Below, one piece after another: positions 1 to 7,074 of a stretch of DNA of 64,000 bases. Under the pieces are notes generated by a model. The model made no database searches. It saw nothing but the letters and a program-made list of their open reading frames with translations, and had not been told where the DNA came from. The DNA lies in assembly GCF_030582395.1 (NCBI RefSeq), contig NZ_CP104381.1:868001-932000 (forward strand), given 5' to 3'. A program made the position numbers and the translations under genes. The first letter of the stretch is position 1. Every line of letters begins with the position of its first letter. Origin of the DNA: Ralstonia pickettii (GTDB lineage Bacteria > Pseudomonadota > Gammaproteobacteria > Burkholderiales > Burkholderiaceae).

Positions 1-1
1 G

Positions 2-451
2 GGCGCATTTCTGTCGCGCTTGCACGAAGCTTCGGCCCCCGGCGACAGTGTTCTGATCGGCATCGACCTCATCAAAGACGCCCAACGGCTGGAAGCCGCT
101 TACGATGATCCGCTCGGTGTGACGGCAGCTTTCAACCTGAACGTGCTGCGCAATCTGAATCGCCTTCTGGGTACGAATTTCGACGTGCGGGATTGGCGCC
201 ATGTTGCGCTGTACCGCGCAGAGGCGCACCGCGTTGAGATGCATCTCGAAGCGCGTCGCGATGTCACGGTGCGGTGGGGCAAGCACGCGCGGGCCTTCGC
301 GGCGGGTGAACGCATGCACACCGAGAACTCGGTCAAGTACGACCTGCCCAGCCTGCAAACGATGTTTGCCGATGCCGGCTTCGAAGACCTGCATGCCTGG
401 ACCGACGCCAGCGGCGACTTTGCCGTCTGCCACGCGAGCGTGGCCCGGTAG
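2..451 (+). CDS. egtD: L-histidine N-alpha-methyltransferase EgtD, C-terminal part
   Basis: Last 149 residues of a protein whose 5' end lies before the window. EgtD transfers three methyl groups from S-adenosylmethionine to histidine to make hercynine, the precursor of ergothioneine and selenoneine. What is visible is the distal half of the methyltransferase domain: a run with conserved NLNVLRNLNR, the HxALYRAEAHRVEMHLEA segment typical of the family, and a C-terminal TENSVKYDLPSL stretch that contributes to the substrate site in known EgtD proteins. The neighbour 67 bp downstream is an EgtB/SenA-type protein, the usual partner, which strengthens the call. The SAM-binding motifs themselves are outside the window and could not be checked. 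Confidence 0.88.
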   Translation, partial: GAFLSRLHEASAPGDSVLIGIDLIKDAQRLEAAYDDPLGVTAAFNLNVLRNLNRLLGTNFDVRDWRHVALYRAEAHRVEMHLEARRDVTVRWGKHARAFAAGERMHTENSVKYDLPSLQTMFADAGFEDLHAWTDASGDFAVCHASVAR

Positions 452-518
452 GCGGGGCGGCAGAACGCCAGGCAGGCCGGTGCGATAATGGACCGATTCC
501 CGCCCGAGGTGTGCCGCG

Positions 519-1817
519 ATGGCTGAATTCTTCATGCTCCCTGATCCGACGTTCATCGGATCGCTTCCCGACTGGACCGACGGCCGTCGCCTGCCGCGTC
601 AGGGCATTGCGCACAGCCTGGTCGACGCGCGCAATCGCACGCTGGCTTTGTTGTCGGCGTTCGGCGATACGCAGCGCGGCTGGCAGATTGAACGCGTCGA
701 GCATCACGCCCCGCCGCTCTGGACCCTGGGGCAACTGGCCTGGTTCGCCGAGTTCTGGTGCCTGCGCGAACCGCGTCGCAATGGCAGCGACACCATCGAA
801 GACGGCGCGGGTACCGAATGGGAATTGGCCCGTTGGCAGGCGACGCAACCTGCCGCCCTTGACGGTGCCGATACGTTTTTCGACATGGATCGCATGCCGC
901 CGGAGGCGTGCTGGGAGCTGACGCTGCCCGGCATTGCAACGATCAAGCAGTACGCTCATGACGTGCTCGACCGCGTGCTGCGCAAGCTCGCCACGCTCGG
1001 CACCGACGACGATGCGGCACTTGAACCGTTCCGCTGGGCGGTATTCCACGAAGACCTGCGCGCCGAACATCTGCACGGCCTGCTGCAGATATTGCGCCTG
1101 CAACCCGCTGGACAGCCGCCGCTGGCCGCTGTGGCCGTGCCGGCGACGCAGACCTTGTCGTTGCCGGGTGGTCGCTTCCAGATGGGCTGGCCCGACGCCG
1201 ATGGCTTCTTCTTCGACAACGAATGTCCGCCGTACCCCACCTATGTGCCCGCGTTCGAAATCGATGCCCAGCCCGTCACGAATGGCCAATACCTCGAGTT
1301 CATCGAGGACCGTGGTTACGACCATCCACAGTGGTGGTCGCCGGCCGGCATGGAGTGGCTGATGATGCAGGAGCGTTCTGCGCCCTTGGGCTGGCAGCGC
1401 GATCCTGCCACCCGTACCTGGCAGGCGCTGCGCTATGGTCAGGCGCGCACGATCAACAGAGATGAAGCCGTGCGCCATGTGAGCCTGTACGAAGCCCAGG
1501 CGTGGTGCCGCTGGGCTGGCCGCCGCCTACCGACGGAAGACGAATGGGAAATGGCCGCGGTGCAGGGTCGCGCCGGCTTCCATTGGGGGCAGGTGTGGGA
1601 GTGGACGTCGTCGCCGTTCGAGCCGTACCCGGATTTTGTGCCGGGCATGCCGCGCGGCCGTGTGGCGAGCCTGTCGGCGCCGCACTTCCAAACGATGCAG
1701 GCAGTGCGGGGTGCGGCCGCACATACGCCACAGCGCGCGCGCCATCCGCGTTTTCGGGGCTTCCTGCTGCCGGAGCGCGACGACATCTTTGTCGGCTTCC
1801 GAACCTGTGCGCTTTGA
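519..1817 (+). CDS. EgtB/SenA-like sulfoxide/selenoxide synthase family protein with altered metal site
   Basis: 432 aa with the two-domain layout of EgtB and selenoneine synthase SenA: an N-terminal DinB-like four-helix domain (about 1-190) and a C-terminal formylglycine-generating-enzyme fold (about 205-432, with GQVWEWTSSPFEPYP and FRGFLLPERDDIF). Family members bind iron through one His in an LGH motif and two in HExxHxE. Here LGH reads LGQ (Gln72) and HExxHxE reads HEDLRAE (His177 kept, Arg181 in place of His), so two of three ligands are missing. The usual RGGS near the C-terminus also reads RGAAA. Direct neighbour of egtD, so the pathway link is good, but catalysis by the normal iron mechanism is doubtful. 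A GATAAT -10-like hexamer sits at 484-489. SenA versus EgtB cannot be settled by eye. Confidence 0.85.
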   Translation: MAEFFMLPDPTFIGSLPDWTDGRRLPRQGIAHSLVDARNRTLALLSAFGDTQRGWQIERVEHHAPPLWTLGQLAWFAEFWCLREPRRNGSDTIEDGAGTEWELARWQATQPAALDGADTFFDMDRMPPEACWELTLPGIATIKQYAHDVLDRVLRKLATLGTDDDAALEPFRWAVFHEDLRAEHLHGLLQILRLQPAGQPPLAAVAVPATQTLSLPGGRFQMGWPDADGFFFDNECPPYPTYVPAFEIDAQPVTNGQYLEFIEDRGYDHPQWWSPAGMEWLMMQERSAPLGWQRDPATRTWQALRYGQARTINRDEAVRHVSLYEAQAWCRWAGRRLPTEDEWEMAAVQGRAGFHWGQVWEWTSSPFEPYPDFVPGMPRGRVASLSAPHFQTMQAVRGAAAHTPQRARHPRFRGFLLPERDDIFVGFRTCAL

Positions 1818-1881
1818 CGGAAGCGTTTTGGGCAGGGCCGGCAAGTCGAACTGCAACGGACCGGCGCTGCCCAAGAAGCAA

Positions 1882-1915
1882 AAAAAACCCCACGCTGTTA
1901 GACGTGGGGTTTTTT
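1882..1915. terminator. bidirectional Rho-independent terminator
   Basis: Perfect 13-bp inverted repeat (1882-1894 with 1903-1915) whose outer part is an A-run and T-run, so it reads as a GC hairpin plus U-tract on both strands. It separates the EgtB/SenA-like gene from the convergent rhlE. Confidence 0.88.
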
Positions 1916-1960
1916 GTTGGCTGCTGCTCAGACCATCCGGAGGAGATGGCCCTTCATCGA

Positions 1961-3835
1961 TCAACGATCGAAGTCGCGCGAGCGGCCCTTGCTGCCGTAG
2001 CTGTCGCGGTTGCCGTCGCGATTGCCATAGCTGCGACGCTGCGCGCCGTTGCCAGCGTCGCCGAAGCGGCTGCCGCCATTGTTGTCGCCAAAGCGACGCG
2101 GGGCGCCTTCACGGTTGCCGTAGCTCTCACGGTTGCCGTCACGATTGCCATAACCGCCACCGTTGCCGCCATTGCTGTTGCCGTAGCCACGGTTGCCGTC
2201 TTGCGTGCCTTGGGTACGCGCGGGGCGCTGTTGCCAGTCACCACGGTTTTGCTGGCCTTGGCCGTACGACTGACGCGGAGCGCGGTCGTCGCGGTTCCAT
2301 TCGCGTTGGCCACCTTGGTAGCCGCCGCCGTTACCGTTGTGATCGTCGCGGCGCGGAGCAAAGCCTTCGCGGTCGCCGCCGAAGCTGCGCTGGAAGCGGC
2401 CTTCGCTGTTGCCGCCATTGCCACCTTGGCGTGCACCGTAGCCTTCGCGCTGGCCACGATAACCGCCACCATTGCCACCGTTTCCACGGTAGCCGCCACG
2501 GTCGCCGCCGGCACGCGGGCCGCCGGTACGCGGTTTGGGCGAACGCTTCGGCTCCAGGCCTTCCACCACGGAGGCGTCGATGCGGCGATCAACGAAGCGC
2601 TCGATGCGACGCCATTGGAACGTGTCGTTGTGGTTCACCAGGTTGATGGCGATACCGCTGCGGCCGGCACGGCCCGTACGGCCGATGCGGTGCACGTAGT
2701 CTTCCGCTTGCTTGGGCAGGTCGAAGTTGACCACGTGCGTGATGTCCGGCACGTCGATCCCGCGCGCTGCCACGTCGGTGGCCACCAGCACGCGCAACTG
2801 GCCGCGGCGCAGTGCCGTCAGCGTGCGGTTGCGCGCGCCCTGGTGCATGTCGCCATGCAAGGCGCCGGCGGAGAAGCCGTGCTCGGTCAGGCGTTCGGCC
2901 AGCGAATCGGCATCACGCTTGGTCGCCGTGAAGACGATGGCTTGCTTGAGCGATGCATCGCGCAGCAGGTGATCCAGCAGCTGCTGCTTGTGCGACATGT
3001 CGTCGGTGAAGTGCAGGCGCTCTTCGATGTTGCTCTGGTCGACCTTGGCAGCGGCGATTTCGATGCGCTGCGGCTCGCGCATCATGCGCTCGGCCAGTTG
3101 CTCGATGCGGCGGTCCATGGTGGCCGAGAACATCAGCATCTGGCGCGTGGCCGGCGTTGCGCCGACGATGGCTTCGATGTCATCCGAGAAGCCCATGTCC
3201 AGCATGCGGTCCGCTTCGTCAAAGACGAGCATGTCGAGTGCCGACAGGTCGATGCGGCCCGAGTCGATGTGGTCGAGCAGGCGGCCCGGCGTGGCGATGA
3301 TGATGTCCGGCATGCGTGCCAGCATGTCGAGCTGCTTCGGGTAGGGCATGCCGCCCAGGATGCTCGCGCAGACGATACGGCGCAGATGGCGGCCGTATTG
3401 TGCGGTGGCGGTGGTCACTTGCAGGGCCAGTTCACGCGTGGGCGTCAGCACCAGCAGCGACGGCTTGGCCGGCGCCGGGCGAGGGCGACGGCCCTTCATG
3501 CGTTGCGGCGGGCCGTCCATGCGCGGACGCTGCGGCTCAGGCTGCTCGCTGATGCGCTGGATGGCCGGCAGGATGAACGCGGCGGTCTTGCCCGAGCCGG
3601 TCTGGCTCGTGACCAGCAGGTCGCGGCCCGACAGGCAGGCCGGAATGGCTTGCGCCTGCACCGGCGTGGGTGTGGTGTAGTTCACTTCGCCCAGCGCGCG
3701 GACGATGCGGTCGTCCAGGCCCAGCGCAGCAAAGGCGCTGGCACGGGTCGCGGCTTCGGCGATAAGGTTTTCGGTATTGGTATTGATGGTTTCAGCGTGC
3801 GCAATGGCGCCGCTGCCGTCTTGAGGCTGCGTCAT
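1961..3835 (-). CDS. rhlE: DEAD-box ATP-dependent RNA helicase, RhlE type, with Gly/Asn/Arg-rich tail
   Basis: 624 aa, much longer than the roughly 450 aa of E. coli RhlE. All helicase motifs are present: Q-motif around 40-61, TGSGKT 79-84, PTRELA 132-137, TPGRL 182-186, DEAD 206-209, SAT 237-239, HRIGRTGR 382-389. A short basic insert (about 98-124, rich in Arg and Pro) lies between motifs I and Ia. From about residue 430 to the end the protein is a low-complexity tail of Gly, Asn, Arg, Tyr, Gln with repeated NRDGNRxSYGN units, the kind of disordered RGG-like tail that binds RNA and can drive condensation. It should unwind short RNA duplexes and act in rRNA assembly or mRNA decay. The start is the ATG at 3833-3835; the mRNA probably starts some 360 nt upstream. 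Confidence 0.95.
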   Translation of the reverse strand: MTQPQDGSGAIAHAETINTNTENLIAEAATRASAFAALGLDDRIVRALGEVNYTTPTPVQAQAIPACLSGRDLLVTSQTGSGKTAAFILPAIQRISEQPEPQRPRMDGPPQRMKGRRPRPAPAKPSLLVLTPTRELALQVTTATAQYGRHLRRIVCASILGGMPYPKQLDMLARMPDIIIATPGRLLDHIDSGRIDLSALDMLVFDEADRMLDMGFSDDIEAIVGATPATRQMLMFSATMDRRIEQLAERMMREPQRIEIAAAKVDQSNIEERLHFTDDMSHKQQLLDHLLRDASLKQAIVFTATKRDADSLAERLTEHGFSAGALHGDMHQGARNRTLTALRRGQLRVLVATDVAARGIDVPDITHVVNFDLPKQAEDYVHRIGRTGRAGRSGIAINLVNHNDTFQWRRIERFVDRRIDASVVEGLEPKRSPKPRTGGPRAGGDRGGYRGNGGNGGGYRGQREGYGARQGGNGGNSEGRFQRSFGGDREGFAPRRDDHNGNGGGYQGGQREWNRDDRAPRQSYGQGQQNRGDWQQRPARTQGTQDGNRGYGNSNGGNGGGYGNRDGNRESYGNREGAPRRFGDNNGGSRFGDAGNGAQRRSYGNRDGNRDSYGSKGRSRDFDR

Positions 3836-4194
3836 GTCGAATAGGTAGTAAGGCTGCCGCGCCGCTACATCAACGGATGCAGGCGACGGAAATGGGATAC
3901 GGCGACCGGTTAATCACGGGCGTCGGCGCCAATCGGATAAGGCCGGTTCGACAGACGGGCTGCAGAACGGACAGGCGGGGGAGTTGGCCGACCTCAAGCT
4001 GAACAGGTCAGCGAGGTGGGGCGGCGGTCCCTTCGGCGTGATGTGAATCCACGCGGGAGATCGGAGACGATGCCAAGCACAATGGCAATCGGCTGCGCAT
4101 GCTTGCAACGGGCGGGGGTTCGGACGATGCGCGCTGGTTTGGAACCAGCACATCGGCCAATCGCGGACCGAAAAATACGGCAGTAAGCAGCCAA
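3836..4194 (-). promoter_or_regulatory. probable long 5' leader of rhlE
   Basis: About 360 bases without a convincing gene on either strand, lying between the rhlE start and a good minus-strand promoter at 4202-4230. Read on the minus strand it holds a stable hairpin around 4110-4150 (CTGGTT pairing with AACCAG). Long structured leaders are known for cold-shock-induced RNA helicase genes in enterobacteria; that this one regulates rhlE is inference. It could instead hold a separate small RNA. Confidence 0.4.
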
Positions 4195-4201
4195 GCCACG
4201 G

Positions 4202-4230
4202 ACTATAGCACGGATTTTTGCAGTGCGCAA
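4202..4230 (-). promoter_or_regulatory. sigma70-type promoter reading toward rhlE
   Basis: Minus strand: -35 TTGCGC (4225-4230), 17-bp spacer, -10 TATAGT (4202-4207). The predicted start is near 4195. An inverted repeat (4212-4221 with 4227-4237) overlaps the -35 and spacer and could be an operator. It is divergent from the promoter at 4267-4294. Confidence 0.5.
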
Positions 4231-4266
4231 AAATTCCGCTGGCGCCGCGTCTTGCAGCGCCGACGC

Positions 4267-4294
4267 TTGCCGGATCGAACGTGCGGCCTATACT
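4267..4294 (+). promoter_or_regulatory. sigma70-type promoter for the small membrane protein
   Basis: -35 TTGCCG (4267-4272), 16-bp spacer, -10 TATACT (4289-4294). The predicted transcript starts about 30 nt before the ATG at 4330. Confidence 0.5.
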
Positions 4295-4329
4295 CAAGAC
4301 ACCGGTCACGTTCGGCCGGAAAGGGGCGG

Positions 4330-4518
4330 ATGATGGAATTCCCGATGGCCTTCTCCAACCTATATCTGTTGCTCGCCGTTTGCGTTGCGGGCGTCATTGG
4401 GCTGGCGTCTGCGCCACTGGTGATCCGAGGCGCGCGAGTAGGGGTTCGCGTGCTGCTGACGATCATTGGGGTGTTGATTGGCCTGCTCTTGCTCGAAGCG
4501 CTGCCGGTGCTGACCTAG
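4330..4518 (+). CDS. small two-helix membrane protein, unknown function
   Basis: 62 aa, too short for most gene finders. After a short polar start it has two hydrophobic stretches (about 8-28 and 40-60) separated by a basic turn with IRGARVGVR, so it should be a double-pass inner-membrane protein. Supporting evidence is a well-formed promoter 36 bp upstream, a purine-rich AAGGGG before the start, and a hairpin just after the stop. Two ATGs are adjacent (4330 and 4333); either could start the protein. I do not recognise the family. It is divergent from rhlE and next to tRNA-Arg, and neither suggests a role. Confidence 0.6.
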   Translation: MMEFPMAFSNLYLLLAVCVAGVIGLASAPLVIRGARVGVRVLLTIIGVLIGLLLLEALPVLT

Positions 4519-4543
4519 ATGGCCCGGGGCCATCCGCAGCCAT

Positions 4544-4568
4544 AGGCCCGCCCGCGTGTGGCGGGCCT
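4544..4568 (+). terminator. probable terminator
   Basis: 9-bp GC-rich perfect inverted repeat (4544-4552 with 4560-4568) 26 bp after the small membrane gene, followed by a short T-rich stretch (TCGTTTTG). The U-tract is weak. Confidence 0.5.
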
Positions 4569-4630
4569 CGTCGTTTTGTGCGGACCAAAAATCAAAAGCC
4601 AGGCGCGCTGCCTGGCTTTGTCGTATCTGC

Positions 4631-4705
4631 TGGTCCCGCCGACAGGAATCGAACCTGTATCTCACGCTTAGGAGGCGCGTGCACTATCCATTGTGCTACG
4701 GCGAG
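4631..4705 (-). tRNA. tRNA-Arg (anticodon CCT)
   Basis: The minus strand folds into a full cloverleaf: 7-bp acceptor stem (one G-U), an anticodon stem CGCGC/GCGTG around the loop CTCCTAA giving anticodon CCT, a T-arm with GGTTCGATTCC, discriminator A and an encoded CCA at 4631-4633. It reads AGG codons, which are rare in a genome like this. The intergenic DNA around it (4569-4630, 4706-4950) shows no integrase and no second attachment-site copy. Confidence 0.95.
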
Positions 4706-4952
4706 AAACCGACCCCCGGGTGACGCGAACGGCCGCCCGAGCGAGCCGCGATTCTACGCAATTTGCGGAACCAAAACCAGACAACCCCGAGGAGGGGCGA
4801 CGCTTGGGCAGCCATTACCGACGCCATATGAAACGATGATGACGGCATGGTTTTTGTAGGTTGCCGCCCACAGTTCGAGCGTTCTCGTGATGAAGCAAAC
4901 GCTAAATCGAACGAACGATCGGTCAAAGAATCAGATTTAAGTATTACGAACT

Positions 4953-4980
4953 TTCCACGATTGTTCACGGAAGTTATGCT
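4953..4980 (+). promoter_or_regulatory. possible promoter for the 71-aa gene
   Basis: -35-like TTCCAC (4953-4958), 16-bp spacer, -10 TATGCT (4975-4980), in a locally AT-rich stretch (about 38 percent GC at 4921-4980). The ATG follows 36 bp later. The -35 is a poor match. Confidence 0.35.
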
Positions 4981-5016
4981 TCATCACCCCTTTTCAGAAA
5001 CCCCTAGGCGACCAAC

Positions 5017-5232
5017 ATGCTGACATCCGAAGAACGGGACGATCCGTGGACGGTGGAGCCGTCGCTGGAAAGTCTGCTCCCCAAGCATCGGCCCGGGTCG
5101 ATCGATCGGCCGATCTACTTCCGTCATACCGATACGCCCGACGGCCACGTCATCAAGCAATTTCCTGACGGCTCGCGCCAGCTCGTGCGTTTTGTCGGCC
5201 TGGAAGAGCAGGTCGTCAAACACTTCCTTTAA
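5017..5232 (+). CDS. conserved-looking small protein of unknown function
   Basis: 71 aa, acidic at the N-terminus and mixed charge after, with no signal peptide or membrane segment, so probably cytoplasmic. It contains an FPDGSRQLVRFVG stretch that looks like a small beta-sheet domain. I do not recognise the family. In favour of a real gene: codon use like the neighbours, a plausible promoter 36 bp upstream and an inverted repeat directly after the stop. Against: no clear Shine-Dalgarno before the ATG. Confidence 0.65.
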   Translation: MLTSEERDDPWTVEPSLESLLPKHRPGSIDRPIYFRHTDTPDGHVIKQFPDGSRQLVRFVGLEEQVVKHFL

Positions 5233-5240
5233 AGCCCATC

Positions 5241-5265
5241 TTTGTTTGTGTCGCTCACAAACAAA
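5241..5265 (+). terminator. inverted repeat after the 71-aa gene
   Basis: Perfect 10-bp inverted repeat (5241-5250 with 5256-5265, loop of 5) only 8 bp after the stop. AT-rich stem with no U-tract on the plus strand, so termination is uncertain. Confidence 0.35.
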
Positions 5266-5290
5266 AACGCCGCCGTGCATGACGGCGGCG
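5263..5290 (-). terminator. Rho-independent terminator of the solute-binding protein gene
   Basis: Minus strand: 9-bp GC stem (5282-5290 with 5268-5276, loop of 5) followed by five T (complement of 5263-5267), 22 bp past the stop of the gene at 5313-6224. Confidence 0.85.
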
Positions 5291-5312
5291 CTGATGGTGC
5301 GCGCTGATCCGT

Positions 5313-6224
5313 TTAATCAGCGACCTTGTCGCTCGGATATTTGAAAGAGTCGCGCAGCAAAAAGCTCATCGGGATATCCAGCTTGGCATTGTGCGGCGGA
5401 ATCGGCTGCTGGAACCACTTCTTGTAGAGCTTCTCGGCGTCGTAGTCGAGGATGATGTTGGTCATCGCGCGATCCACGAGGCGTTTGAACTCGGGATCGT
5501 CCTTGCTCAGCATGATCGCGTAGGGTTCAACCGTCAGCATGTCGCCGACCACGGCATAGTCGCTTGGCGTCTTGGTATTTGCTCGGAAGCCGTAGAGCAG
5601 CACGTCGTCCATGGCAAAGGCGTCCGCCTTGCCGGTTTCGACCATCGCAAAAGATTCAGCGTGGTCCTTGGCTTCCAGGAACGTCATGTTCAGGACGCGC
5701 ACATCGTTCATCTTGCGCAGTTCAGCCACGCTGGTGGTCCCCTTTGTGGTGACGACGGTCTTGCCGCGCAGGTCGTCCCACTTGCGGATGCCCGACGAAG
5801 TCTTGACGAGCATGCGGATGCCCGCGATGTAGTGCGGGATCGTGAAGGCCACTTTCTCCCGGCGCTCGCGGTTGTTCGTGGTCGAACCACATTCGAGATC
5901 CGCTTTGCCTTCGATGATGGCCGGCATCCGGGTGGAAGGCGTGACCATCACATATTGGACTTTCAGGTCCGGCCGCTTGAGATCAGTGCGCAGCTTGTCG
6001 ACCACGCGCAGGCACAGGTCCATGGCATAGCCGATGGGCTTTTTGTCGGCGTCGTAGAACGAGAATGGCACGGAGCTTTCGCGATAGGCGACGCGGATGG
6101 CGCCGGTATCGCGGATGCGGTCAAGTACGTGCGTCGACGAGGCTTGGGCACTGCCCGGAACAAAACTGGAGAGCGAAGCGAAGAGCAGCGCTGCAGCGGG
6201 CAGCGCGCGCGTGAAGAACGGCAT
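5313..6224 (-). CDS. periplasmic amino-acid-binding protein of an ABC transporter (GltI-like)
   Basis: 303 aa starting at the ATG with GGGGGAT upstream as ribosome site; a longer frame to 6299 lacks one. Residues 1-27 form a signal peptide ending in SAQA, so it is periplasmic. The rest is a solute-binding family 3 fold (IRVAYRESSVPFSFYD, GYAMDLCLRVVD, LECGSTTNNRERREKVAFT), closest in wording to the glutamate/aspartate binders, where the TNN.ER segment touches the ligand. No permease or ATPase gene is adjacent, so it is an orphan binder here that must use a transporter encoded elsewhere or act as a sensor input. Monocistronic, with its own terminator. Confidence 0.88.
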   Translation of the reverse strand: MPFFTRALPAAALLFASLSSFVPGSAQASSTHVLDRIRDTGAIRVAYRESSVPFSFYDADKKPIGYAMDLCLRVVDKLRTDLKRPDLKVQYVMVTPSTRMPAIIEGKADLECGSTTNNRERREKVAFTIPHYIAGIRMLVKTSSGIRKWDDLRGKTVVTTKGTTSVAELRKMNDVRVLNMTFLEAKDHAESFAMVETGKADAFAMDDVLLYGFRANTKTPSDYAVVGDMLTVEPYAIMLSKDDPEFKRLVDRAMTNIILDYDAEKLYKKWFQQPIPPHNAKLDIPMSFLLRDSFKYPSDKVAD

Positions 6225-6602
6225 GGTTGTATCCCCCGGGAAGAATCGGCAGCCCACGTTATCGTTATGCCCGGCTCGTGACCGGAGGGCCTGCCGCATG
6301 ATACGGCGCAGCGCTGCAACCTGCAGGCCTGTGCCTTTTTGGTGTTGTAAGCAGGCTGCATCAGTGGATTCGGGTTTCTAAAAGCGGCGGCAGCGCGTGT
6401 TTTTCAGTGGTGCGCCGCGCACATGGTATGTGCGTAGCGCACTGTCCGCGCGATTCGGCCGGTGCAGCAAACTTGCCCGCGGTGCATGCTTGACGCCGCA
6501 TGCGCTGCTGCGGTGCGAAGCCGCACCGGGCTTGGTGTTACGCGTTTTTCCCTACCGGGTTTGTCCCGACTGCCCGAGACTGGCGAGGGGCGCTATGCTG
6601 CG

Positions 6603-6668
6603 CGCATGTCTTGTTCGCAAGGCATCGAGGAGAGACTCTTCCGGCCCGCCGAAAGCGGGCCGTTTTCT
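6603..6668 (+). ncRNA. candidate short RNA ending in a Rho-independent terminator
   Basis: A plus-strand terminator at 6642-6668 has no protein gene before it. Just upstream is a second stem, GTCTTG/CAAGGC, closed by a UUCG tetraloop (about 6608-6623), then a purine-rich GAGGAGAG linker. A TATGCT -10-like hexamer lies at 6594-6599 without a good -35. Two hairpins and a U-tract in about 65 nt is the layout of a small regulatory RNA, but no known family is recognised. Confidence 0.3.
6642..6668 (+). terminator. Rho-independent terminator
   Basis: 8-bp GC stem (6642-6649 with 6655-6662) with a CGAAA loop, followed by TTTTCTTT. It lies 27 bp before the end of the convergent small gene at 6695-6901. 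Confidence 0.75.
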
Positions 6669-6694
6669 TTGGCGCCTGCGCGTTCGAGCTTTGC

Positions 6695-6901
6695 TCAGTT
6701 CTGATTCGGTAGCACGTTGCCGGGCTGAGACGCCTGCCGCGGCCAGTTCGAAAACGCGAAAATCCATAGCGCCACCAGGTTCGCCACTGGCACCAGCACA
6801 AGCAGGGTCCACCACGGTGAGAAGCCGGTCCGCAGCAAGATCTGCCGCACCGGAATGCCTGCCACGATCAAGATGATCAACAGCCCGAAAAGTCCGCGCA
6901 T
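6695..6901 (-). CDS. small membrane protein, unknown function
   Basis: 68 aa from the ATG at 6899-6901, which has AAAGGGGA 7-8 bases upstream; an ATG at 6907 would sit too close to it. Two hydrophobic segments (about 3-17 and 28-50, the second with WWTLLVLVPVANLVALWIFAF) predict a double-pass inner-membrane protein with a polar C-terminal tail. It resembles the many short membrane proteins of unknown role and loosely the DUF805-like type. Divergent from uup with 173 bp between; no functional link is evident. Confidence 0.7.
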   Translation of the reverse strand: MRGLFGLLIILIVAGIPVRQILLRTGFSPWWTLLVLVPVANLVALWIFAFSNWPRQASQPGNVLPNQN

Positions 6902-7074
6902 CGTCATTCCCCTTTCGTAACGGTATGGATGGCGCGGCCGGAAAAAGCGAGTCCGGCGGCACAAGCGTTATAGCACTGGCAATCGCAAGCGCAATGCTGC
7001 CGATGGGCGACGCGCGGGGCGACTACAATACGCGCCTTCCGGCCGTACGCCGCCCGCACCTTTTTCACTCCAGC

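Larger units (their letters stand above)
6225..6694. other. 470-bp gap without a recognisable protein gene
   Basis: Open frames on both strands here are unconvincing (Arg/Cys-rich, no ribosome sites). The gap holds several small hairpins (for example GCACAT/ATGTGC near 6418-6432 and GGTGCG/CGCACC near 6512-6527) and, at its right end, a candidate small RNA ending in a good plus-strand terminator. Confidence 0.5.

Noticed and set aside
1502..3844. 780-residue open frame opposite rhlE, very rich in Ala and Val
   Set aside because: It is the antisense image of the Gly/Arg/Asn-rich tail and helicase core; no ribosome site, and rhlE on the other strand has all conserved motifs.
3914..4309. 131-residue minus-strand frame upstream of rhlE
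   Set aside because: Cys/Pro/Arg-rich with no family likeness; it overlaps the promoter pair and leader hairpin, so it is more likely untranslated.
4631..4705. Attachment site of an integrated element at tRNA-Arg
   Set aside because: No integrase gene and no duplicate of the tRNA 3' end within the neighbouring kilobases.
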